Shown: positions 55,235 to 64,000 of the stretch, piece by piece
How the letters are laid out: each line of letters opens with the position of its first letter
How positions within the stretch are numbered: position 1 is the stretch's first letter
Origin: Anthoceros angustus
Taxonomy: Eukaryota; Streptophyta; Anthocerotopsida; Anthocerotales; Anthocerotaceae
Direction: 5' to 3'
Length of the DNA: 64,000 bases
Assembly (NCBI GenBank): GCA_010909165.1
Contig: MU008233.1
Location: 20,383 to 84,382, forward strand
Translations under genes and position numbers: made by a program
The notes under the pieces: generated by a model
Seen by the model: only the letters and a program-made list of their open reading frames with translations
What the model was told of the DNA's origin: nothing
Database searches by the model: none

Positions 55235-55803
55235 GGTTGCGAGCTCTCTAGCTGCCTCGCGCGATTCACAGAGGCTGGAAATAACGAGACACGGTTTTCA
55301 GATGCTGAAACCTAACTTTTAAACACGTCAAAACACTAAAACGTGCCAGCTTCCACTGAATACTTTTATTCTCGCTAAGCTAGTACGTAGTTACCTCAGT
55401 GGGATTCTCAATTCTGAAGTCCCATTTACAGATCCTTTCTAATAGCAACTCTTTTCTTCACAACGTTTGGTAAGGGAAGTCTCTTCTTCCCTCACGAATG
55501 CTGCTGTGCAAAAGAGAACTTGCTAGGCTGTTTACAGCCAATTCCTGGATCATTATTCCAGTCTTGGTCCTCGACGTCTGCTCAGTGGCATCCTACTGCC
55601 TCATAGCACAGCCATCAAACAAAACAATGCAATAGGCTAACACTTGAATGTGTGTGAGCTCAGCGACAGCAACAAAAGACGAGTCGGAGCTCATCTATAG
55701 TAAAGATATGCCGGCTGGATGTCCACGGTGAGACATCCGGTGGCCAGTGACTCTCTCTTGCTGTTGAGGCCTGACTGTGGCCAGCTTCATCCTCCTGTCC
55801 CTC
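55235..55803. other. Interval between Dim1 5' end and the ABCI 3' end
   Basis: No coding sequence was recognised. It should hold the Dim1 promoter and the ABC gene 3' UTR. Confidence 0.5.
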
Positions 55804-56569
55804 TCATCCCTGAGCCACGGCTCCCACAGCCTTGATCAGATGCCCGGCCCTATCCAGCTCGTGCAGATCTGAAATTCTACCAGAACGACTGGAGCTTGCC
55901 ATCTTCCACATAAGCGAAGTGAGTGGCCCAGGTCTCAGGCCGTCGAAGATATGAGTGGCGTACACGATAGTGGCGCCCGCTGCTCGCACTCCTGCGCGAA
56001 GAACCTAGCAGATCCATCCTGGCCACAACGTCCAGATCCACCGTGATCTCGTCCAGCAGCAGCACCTGGAACGGGTGCAGCAGGCCCATGCAGATCTGCA
56101 CGCGGCGCCGCTGCCCGTCCGACACCCTGTGCATCCGCCAGCGCAGATCTATGTCCAGAAGCTCCACCAGCGCATCCCTGCGCGCGGGATCCACTCCCTC
56201 CACCCTCCGTAAATCAGAGTCTCTGCGGACAGGTCCCCCTGCAGCGGCACCTCCCCCGATCCCACAGACCTAGTCCACGATCCTCCTAGGTATGCCAGCT
56301 TCCCACTGCAAACCAGAGACGTGTCATGGAATGCCGACTGCCCCAGCACTCTCACCACATTCTTCCCCCCGACCATGTGCTTACCTGCCAGGATCTTCAG
56401 CAGCGTCGTCTTCCCAGCTCCATTTGCTCCCACCAGCAGGCATCGTGACCCCGGCTTCAACAGAAAAGCTCGTGATGAACTGCTGCTGCTGGCCAGGATA
56501 GGTGAAGTGCATAGCATCCACCTCCACACTGTTCTCCATCTCCTGCTCATGCTCACCGCGTTCCGCCAT
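55804..56569 (-). CDS. ABC protein, subfamily I (ABCI19/20/21-like soluble ATPase), frame-broken
   Basis: This is a single-nucleotide-binding-domain ABC protein without membrane segments. It starts [20 protein letters not shown]. Motifs in order are [10 protein letters not shown], Walker A GANGAGKT in [39 protein letters not shown], the signature [10 protein letters not shown], Walker [21 protein letters not shown], the H-loop [13 protein letters not shown], and [16 protein letters not shown]. This layout matches the plant ABCI19-21 group, reported as soluble/ER-associated proteins in cytokinin response, related to yeast CAF16. At least four single-base breaks occur (near 56465, 56205, 56010 and 55945) with conserved residues either side. 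No intron is evident. Length of about 255 codons is close to family size. Confidence 0.85.
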
Positions 56570-57958
56570 TTTCCAACTTCTTCACCGACTGCTCGCTGGT
56601 TCCCTACAATGACAGCACCGCCTGCTGTCTGCCTGTGTGATGAAACCACTAGATCGCGCTCAAAATTCTCAACTTCCGACTCCAGCATGTACATGCCATG
56701 TACATATGTACATATAGGTATGTGCACTCGTGAAGGTACATAAATGTTTGTACCAGTGTATATTACATCCCCTTATTTATTGTCTTTAGTCTATTCAAGA
56801 GCAAGATGGGGTCAGCCAATCACAAGGAGACTCCAAGATAGCAGTAAAAGGAGGAGCAATTAAGCCTATTGAAAATTAAAAATTAGCGGTAATCCTATGA
56901 TATCATAATTTAATAAATTGAATGGCCTACACACTAACTAATGAGCTTGTCGAAGATGCATCACTAACATTAGTCATGTGGTCCGTAAGATAGTGCTGCA
57001 AGTGTCCAATGAACCCCGCTGTCAAAAGAACGCCGCGAAATAGGAGAGTGGTAGGCTTGGCTCTGTGCCTTCTTGTATGTTATATGTTGGTAGCTATCCC
57101 TTACACCGGTGGACTAGGTTATGACATATTATTTGTCCTATTATGATTGAAAATAAGTATGAAAAAATATTATCAAAATTTATTTTATATTATTGAAGAT
57201 AAATAAAACCTAATTCATCATCTTTGCACTCACATAGTAATGGAGGTTTAATAAAGCAGTTGTCAGCAAAGCAGGGCATATAAAAGATCGTTGACGTGGC
57301 GTCCACCGTGAATATGTCAATCTCTATGAAGTCCAGTGTGAACAGGCCCTTAAAATCCGAGAAATTCTCATTTGGGTGCGAATCGTGAGGTCGAATCCTG
57401 CTATATATGTATGTTCACAAGTAGGTATATATTCAATTTAACATTTGCGAAGACCTTATTATGATACCTGCAGCACCTTGAGTTCTGAAACTGTTCTATA
57501 ATAAGCTAGGTCTGTGATCGGACTAACTGCTGCATTGCCTTCGAGGGACACAGCCTCCAGCCAGCCGCCTCTTCACGCTCGTCCGCCCACCTCCTACGCC
57601 CATCTAGATTCATTCCATTGGTCTTGTGTGTTGTGTGTGTGGGCCTCGCAGCAACAGATCATATAACGATGCGTATTTGGTGGTGGACCTGATCCAATCC
57701 TCTGCGGGTGACTTCTGTTGGTGCCCGCACATCGGAGCAGATTATTATAGATTTCCCATTGTTCGAGCGGGCTTTCGGTCTTTGTTGGATTGTGTTTTGG
57801 TGACATAGCATCTGCTTTGTCACCGGGAGTTTTCCGTTTGTTGATTCAGGTGAGGGAGATTGTGCATTATTTGCGTCGTGCTGTGGTACATTCTGCTTGA
57901 TGAGGGTGTGGGAGACTGAGTTTTTGGACGGGTAGCAGGTTGAAGAGAAATTTGCATA
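56570..57958. other. Divergent intergenic region between the ABCI gene and the RH7-like gene
   Basis: It is AT-rich in the middle (56860-57240). A tRNA B-box-like string (aggtcgaatcctgc, about 57389) stands alone without an A-box. A ttgtgtgttgtgtgtgtggg run lies at about 57623. Both flanking genes read outward, so their promoters are here. Confidence 0.5.
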
Positions 57959-60900
57959 ATGGTGCCTGGGTTAGTAGTTCCGGCTGGTGAGACAGTCGTC
58001 ATGTCCGAAGCTGAATCACCGAAGAAATCGAAAGTGAAGTCTGCCAGATTCCCGGAAGGAGGATCCCCCCTCGTCTGACAGGAAGGGAGGAAGAAGAAGA
58101 AGAAGAAAGACAGGAGATCCGAAGGGATGGTGAACGAGAGCTTGCCAGCTGAGCAAAATCGGTTGAAGAGAAAGAAGTCATCCGCGTGGGATGAGGAGCC
58201 TCCGGTTAAGAAGAGTAGAGTGTGTGATGAGGACCTTGAAGGTACTCGGGGTATGGGAGACGAGGAGAGTGACACTTCTTCTCTCGAAGCTGCAAAGCAG
58301 AGTGATCCTATGGCGGTCTCCAGCTTCAACATCTCTGAGACCGTGAGAGCGAAGCTGAAAGAGAAGGGCATTGAAGCACTTTTCCCAATCCAAGCCCTGA
58401 CGTTCGACATTGTCATGGGTGGAAATGATCTAGTTGGTCGAGCACGGACCGGGCAGGTGTGGCTCTCTTTGGCTATGTCCTGAGTACTGTTTCTAGTGCC
58501 GTTCTGTTTGATGCATGATTCTGATTTAGTGCCTGTTTGGTCGGTTTTGTTGTTCTTTTCAGGGGAAGACTTTGGCGTTTGTTTTGCCAATCGTGGAGAC
58601 ACTGGCCGACAAGAAGAAAATGCATGCGAAGAGGTCTTATGGACGAGCACCTGGTGTCATTGTGCTTGCTCCGACACGTGAACTGGCTAAACAGGTGACT
58701 TATCGTATGCCTCCTATGTTACCTGATGCTGTGGTTCCTAGATGTGTCCCCTGTCTCACATGTTTCATTGCACAGGTCTTTGCAGATTTTGAGAATTATG
58801 GAAGGGCAGTTGGTCTGAGTGTGTGTCTATGGCGGATCTCCTTACGCAGCCCAAGAGAATGCACTCAGGAAGGGTGTAGATATTGTGGTTGGAACTCCAG
58901 GGCGCATCAAGGTCCTTCTGCACACCTTCGGTAGAATTGTGGATAGTTTTTCCAGTATTGCAGATTTTAATGAGTGTGCTCTATGGCTGAGCAGGATCTC
59001 ATGGAGAGGGGGACATTGAATCTTAAAACATTGAAGTTCCGTGTACTTGATGAAGCGGATGAAATGCTCAAGATGGGGTTTGTGGAGGATGTTGAGAAGA
59101 TTCTTGGTGAGAGTTATAAGTTGTAAGCTTGTTGGACAGAGGTACTTTATCCCCGGCTCCTCTTTTCTCAGCTGCGTAGGTTTTCTGCAGGTGGCGTGGA
59201 TGACCCTTCAAGTGTGCAGACCCTCCTATTCAGTGCCACCATGTGCCTGACTGGGTCAAGCAGGTATATAGCTTTTTGGCTGTGTTCAGTCCAAGTTTTT
59301 TCCTCACCTGAGATGTATTACCTTTGTTGCAACTATTGATTTGCATTTGACCTGGCAGATTGCAGCAAAGTTCTTCAAGGCCAGCAGGAGGACTGTTGAT
59401 TTGGTTGGGGATGAGAAAATGAAAGCAAGTTCCTCTGTCAAACATCTTCTGATGCCCCAGCCTATCAAGCCCGTTCTCACATTGTAGCGATGTCATCAGC
59501 TGTTACAGCAGGTGGGGCTCTACATCTTCTAACACCTAGGCATGGTTAGCTAATTTTCATGGATCCTGGGTAGAAGGTTCACATTATTTCTGTGGATGAC
59601 TTTTATGTTGACATTGCAGTGGTGGAAAAACAATTGTTTTCTGGAGACAAAAAATGATGCGTCAGAGCTTGCAGGTGCCCTGTCTTCCCCTCTGCTCGTG
59701 CCTTGCATGGAGACATAGCTCAAGGGCAGCGTGAGGTCAGTCTTAGGCTAACACTCATCTGGATGCTTCTAGTTGATGGAGTACATACACACAGCTCTAT
59801 CATCAGTCTTTTGTCACCCATCAGTCTGCTGACACAGTTTATGTTTTGCTCAGGTGACCATGCAAGCGTTCCGTGAAAAAGTTCCAAATACTGGTCGCTA
59901 CTGATGCTGTTGCACGCGTGGGCTGGATGTGAATGACGTCCAGTTGGTGATCCAGGTACGGACTGTATTTGTTATTTGGTGCAGTGGTGCTGTCAACCCG
60001 CTTTCAAGTGCCAGTTTGCAGCCCACATTTGTGGAAGCTTAATTTTTGCATGTGCACTTTTATTCAGCAGGCTGTGTGTCCTGTGCAGTGTGAACCACCT
60101 AAGGATGTTGAAACGTACATTCTCATCGGTCAATTCGTACTGGACGAGCAGGTGTGCACTCATCAGTGCGGCAGGATGTGACCTTTTGTAGTTGGACTTG
60201 CTCCTTTTACTTATCTGGCTAATATAGGGCTATTTGCGGGCAGGTAACACGGGCGTCTCTGTTCTGCTGTATGACCGAAAAAAGGAGTACATGGTACCTA
60301 TCATTGAGAGAAAAGCAGGATTTAGGTTTGGCGCATTGCAGCTCCACAACCTGCAGATATTGCCAAAGCTTCTGCGAAATATCTGCTTTAGATGGTATTC
60401 GTGATGTATCAGATAGGTAGTGATACTTAACTGCATTTTTGTGTTGTTTTCTTGAACTCCTCAATATCTCATTCTCATTCTTGCAGCTCATGCTTTTAGA
60501 TTATCTGAGAGATTCGGGTGTAGTAGGTGTTGATTGAACTCAATCCTTGCAATCTTTGTGTGCAGTGTTATACCTGTTTTTAGGATGCAGCACAGAATCT
60601 TATAAACAGCTCTGGTTTACCAGCTGTGGATATCCTGGCGAAGGCGCTTGCAAAGATATCTGTGAGTCTTGGCTTACGGCATTGCAGTTTGCTGTTAGGA
60701 TATGACTGAACCTGTTAGCAGTCTCCAGTCTTGAGCAATCCTAATGGCTGTCTTGTCAATCTCAGGGACATACTGAGGTCAATGAGATCACGTTATCCTC
60801 TATTGATGGTGCAACACTTTGATCCTCGAGACACAAGTCTTCATGCAAACATCGGGGTACTTCTAGGGCCTACTCTGTTTAGTGATTGCTTCTGCATTAG

Positions 60901-61450
60901 GCCCTCTTGAGCTTATTGTGTGGTATCATTTGAGTTCATTCAGGTATGCGTTCAACTGTTTGAGAAAATTTCTCCCAGATGAAGTGGTGAGATCAGAAGT
61001 GAGGAGGATGTCTCTTTCTCAAGATGGATATTCTGCTGTGTTTGACCTACCGTCAAAACGCTGCCGACCGACTTGAACGTGAGCAACCATTGGTTTCCTC
61101 TGCTAATGTTTCCCATGGATTGGCAGTCATCTCAGGGTGCAACTTCTGACGTGCAACTGAGCTTTGTTTTGCAGCGAAGGAAGGTAGTCTCTTTGGCAAC
61201 ACTTTCACCATTAGGATTGCTGATAGCATCCCTGAGTTACAAATACGCCCAGATTCTTCTGGGAGAGGGTACGTTCGTCTGAGCTTGTTGGCTGTCGATA
61301 GAACACTGATTTCCTTCTAATCACATGCTAACCATTGATTTTGCAGGAACTTCAGTGGTGGTAGGGTGGGGCTATGGGTCTGGGCGAGGAGGAGGGCGAG
61401 GAGGATCTTATGCAGGAAGAGGTGGTGGAGGGCAACAGAGACGTTGGTAA
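57959..61450 (+). CDS. RH7: Nucleolar DEAD-box RNA helicase, RH7/PRH75-like, about 16 exons
   Basis: This is an ATP-dependent RNA helicase of ribosome biogenesis (DDX21/RH7 family). Exon 1 (57959-58456) has a Lys-rich N-terminus ([16 protein letters not shown]), Q motif [12 protein letters not shown] and ARTGQ. Intron 1 splits motif I; exon 2 (58563-58694) starts [10 protein letters not shown] and has PTRELAKQ. Later exons carry [50 protein letters not shown]-like, [23 protein letters not shown] with a motif VI-like [25 protein letters not shown], the GUCT domain ([15 protein letters not shown] to [19 protein letters not shown]) and a C-terminal RGG tail ([22 protein letters not shown]). Introns are about 70-135 bp. 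Roughly ten single-base breaks are needed to follow the family, including an in-frame TGA at 58076 next to a C6 run. An alternative start is ATG 58127. Confidence 0.9.
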
Positions 61451-62515
61451 AATCTTGTGCAAAACTGCTACCTTTCTCCAGGACGCAAGCAGCTACTTGA
61501 GCAATCGGTGGTTGGATTTGGTTTTATCGGGATGATTCTAATCATTAAACGTTCCTTGCAGTCATGGTAACTAACGAAAAGCCCGACTGCAAGTGAGAGC
61601 TGTATTGACCTGCAGCTTAGACAGATACCAGTTCTGTGAGCAACATTATTGTCCATCGCCAATTCCTTGCTGTAGGAAAGCCTCATTTCTTTTGTAGTCT
61701 GGAAGCAAACTACCAGCAGGTGATTAATTACGGTTCAAATTTGAGAACTGTAGGATGTTGTTTTATCTTATTCAAACTATTATGGTGTGTAGTGTTACAC
61801 AGACTTCGACCACCCTTCAATCGTAGAAGTTGCCGGAATGTTTCAAGCTGCAATGAAACAATCGCTAGTTTTCATATCTACCTAGAATCCGTGATGATGA
61901 TGATGATGACCCTACCCGAGTACTTCGCATTCGTAGGTTAGTGTAAAACAAAATAGTTGGACATAAAAGAAGAATCGTTTCCATGTTGGGGAGGATCAAT
62001 TTCTCGTTTCAGAAGTAGCGTGAACTTGATACACAACTTTAAATGATTCTCCAGCGACCCGCCCTTCGTAATTTGAGGTTTCCTTCCTGTGTGCGATGGG
62101 ATTTTCTGTCCGTTGGAGGTTCCAAGTGTTTGCCAATATACAAACGTGATATGATGCTTGAACCAGTCTTCAGTTGTCACGTGTCATTGCGGCTGCTTCA
62201 TTTGCTGTTGCTCCTCGCACACAACTCTACCAACGGTGCGAGATCCAGTCTCTTGCTAGCTGTCACCGAGCTACATGCTCCCAGTTGGTAATCTTGCACT
62301 AGAATACCATGACTTTGGTTTTTATGGCTAAAAGCATGGCAGTTTTCGATCGAGGCGACGCTACACTATCATCGGCGGACTTCTTGGACCTTTTAACACG
62401 ACATCACCTAGCCTTCACACCCACCGGGCTCCAACCTAGGAGCCTTGGGATCCTTTGATGTTTTCCTCCTTTGCCTTCAACTCTATTCTTGGTGTTGCCT
62501 TCTTCAAACGCCTCG
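61451..62515. other. 3' flank of the RH7-like gene
   Basis: No gene recognised. A gatgatgatgatgatgac run is at about 61892. Short frames on both strands lack domains. Confidence 0.5.
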
Positions 62516-62570
62516 ACATCCCATGTATGTATTAAGTGATGTATCGGATAGGTAGTGATACTTAGTCTGC
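62516..62570 (+). repeat. Dispersed copy of the RH7-like exon 10/donor junction
   Basis: The string gtgatgtatcggataggtag followed by tgatactta matches 60401-60430, the 3' end of exon 10 and its splice donor, with a single difference over the first 30 bp. Confidence 0.75.
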
Positions 62571-62795
62571 ATTATCAATCTTGGGATGTTCTTGGATGCT
62601 CGTTGAGTGCATGATCTACCACCTCCAGGCCAAGGGAAGTAAAGAAGTTGATGGCAAGGGTTTTTCGATTATCTTTGAGGAATTATAAGTCCCGAATCAA
62701 ATAAGCATTGCATGAGGAGGATCCGTGAGTCTTCGTTCGAGTTCAAAGTACTTAACACCTCTTGTACACATACACTCGACTCGTCAAGGATGTAG

Positions 62796-62860
62796 CGACC
62801 AAGAATATACGATCCCCCGACCCAGAATATATGATCCCGACCAAGAATATATGATTCCGG
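62796..62860 (+). repeat. Short tandem repeat, about 20-bp unit, three copies
   Basis: Variants of accaagaatatatgatcccg occur three times in succession. Confidence 0.75.
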
Positions 62861-63239
62861 TAGATGTGGGTGCATATGCATCGGCTAATATAAGAACTCC
62901 AGTTAAGCAACCTCTGCTGGTGCCTAGTGGTGGGGTATCCAAGGCCGGGCCTTTCTCATGCAAGGTCTAGTCGAGATCACCTTGTTGATAATGATAATGA
63001 TGATCACCAAGTGGTACCAAGTTGGGATTCTACACCAAAGCTAGCTAGCTATCACGTGACCATAAACCCTTAATCGTATCCTTAAGTTGAAGCTTCTCAA
63101 TCACCCAAATTTCGAGAGAACAAGCTATTATTTATTGCAATCCTAGTTCTCCACCACCGCACTAGTGCCCAGTGCCCAGCTAGGTAAAGAGCTTTGCTGA
63201 AAATAAATGAATAAATACGACAATCTACCTCACCCTAAA

Positions 63240-63370
63240 ACGTGTATGCCATATCTTTTAGATATGATTTAAACTATTTATTATAGGTATAGAATTTAGA
63301 TTTTTAAATATAAAATATTTTTATCTAAAATTTTAAAATCTCTTAATAAATAGTTATTATATAACTCTTT
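63240..63370. other. AT-rich block
   Basis: Very AT-rich sequence with taaatatttt/aaaatttta-type words and no coding signal. Confidence 0.5.
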
Positions 63371-63397
63371 GCACATTGGGGCAAGAACTTAAGCTCC

Positions 63398-63565
63398 CAA
63401 AATTCATAGGGAGGTTTTTGTTTATGTATCGAGTCCCATTTATGAGAGGTGGACTACAATTAAGTATCAAGTAGTAGCTCCCAACCCAATCCCAAATTCA
63501 TAGGAAGTTTCGTTTCGTATGGAGGTCCATTCATGGAAGGTGGACTAGCATATAGATGTCGGGAG
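63398..63565. repeat. Imperfect ~95-bp direct duplication
   Basis: The phrases aaattcatagg-agg/agtt, cccattt/tccattcatg and gaggtggacta recur about 95 bp apart. Confidence 0.5.
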
Positions 63566-63615
63566 GACTTTACTATATGATATATACTTTGCTTCTCAAT
63601 CCTTCGTTTCCTGTC

Positions 63616-63703
63616 TTTCTAGTGTTTATCTTGGACCCAGGCACCAACTAGACGAAGACTTTCTAGTGTTTATCTTGGACCCAGGCACCAACTAGACGAA
63701 GAC
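63616..63703. repeat. 44-bp perfect tandem duplication
   Basis: 63616-63659 and 63660-63703 are identical, beginning tttctagtgtttatcttgga. Confidence 0.9.
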
Positions 63704-64000
63704 TAGTCGTTAGGAACAATGTATTCTACTCTATGCACCAATCACTTATAGCTACATGCATCTACAACAATCACTTTATCTTGGACACTCTCCATGAGCA
63801 AGTTCTTGATTGGATTCATGCTCGAGTATGTCAGCAGCCATGGTCTCTCTGCACCAGCAGTGGGCTCCTCTGGCGGGTCACCTTACCCAACCTCCGATGT
63901 CGATAAGTAGTTCTAACTAGCGTAGATGATTATGCTCCCTTTTCGGAGTGTTTTTCTTATGAGCTGACATAAAGTTTTATGAGTTTAGACCAAAATTAAA

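Noticed and set aside
57385-57400. B-box-like string suggesting a tRNA gene
   Set aside because: No A-box at the correct distance and no cloverleaf can be drawn.

Overview
This is nuclear DNA of a land plant. The evidence is spliceosomal introns of about 70-135 bp, plant-type DYW pentatricopeptide repeat (PPR) proteins, plant LTR retrotransposons of both superfamilies, and plant orthologs of Dim1/YLS8, an ABCI-type ABC protein and a nucleolar DEAD-box helicase. The PPR copies carry KPAVA where most DYW proteins have the PG box, and end in Gly-Arg-Pro instead of Asp-Tyr-Trp. As I recall the literature, this pair of features marks the DYW:KP class, known from hornworts, ferns and some lycophytes and linked to U-to-C organelle RNA editing. 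I therefore favour a lycophyte of the Isoetes/Huperzia type, a fern or a hornwort over a seed plant. The species cannot be fixed from the sequence alone.

Layout. (1) 0.6-20 kb: four PPR copies, A(+), B(-), C(+) and D(-), arranged as two inverted pairs. Each pair encloses a homologous spacer (3.55-7.19 kb and 12.13-16.40 kb), and B and C abut head to head. Spacers hold tandem repeats, a tRNA-like (SINE-like) unit, a Ty1/copia reverse transcriptase scrap and a TATA-containing segment. (2) 20.2-25.2 kb: a Mutator-like element with terminal inverted repeats and a tandemly duplicated transposase. (3) 25.2-27.1 kb: minisatellites. (4) 27.15-32.49 kb: a nearly complete Ty3/gypsy element on the minus strand with both LTRs, flanked by a 145-bp direct repeat. 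(5) 32.8-37.5 kb: PPR copies E and F, minus strand. (6) 37.8-40.4 kb: a truncated copia element, minus strand. (7) 40.4-53.2 kb: degenerate, mostly unassigned sequence with retroelement debris and one bacterial-looking insert ending at the only N (48,270). (8) 53.4-61.5 kb: a conserved gene island with a possible sororin-like gene, Dim1/YLS8, an ABCI ABC protein and an RH7-type DEAD-box helicase. (9) 61.5-64 kb: AT-rich sequence with small tandem repeats.

The main biological point is that the PPR copies with preserved 5' ends (A, D, E) encode an N-terminal PDF motif like that of plant OSB organellar single-stranded-DNA-binding proteins, fused ahead of a PLS-class PPR array and the DYW:KP-like C-terminus. 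I know of no described protein with this order. Copies differ in PDF units (one or two) and in near-identical ~100-residue P-L-S modules (two to four).

The main caution is that frame-breaking small indels are common everywhere, including in Dim1, one of the most invariant eukaryotic proteins, where residues match around each break. This looks like residual long-read consensus error on top of real decay. Do not call a copy a pseudogene from these breaks alone.
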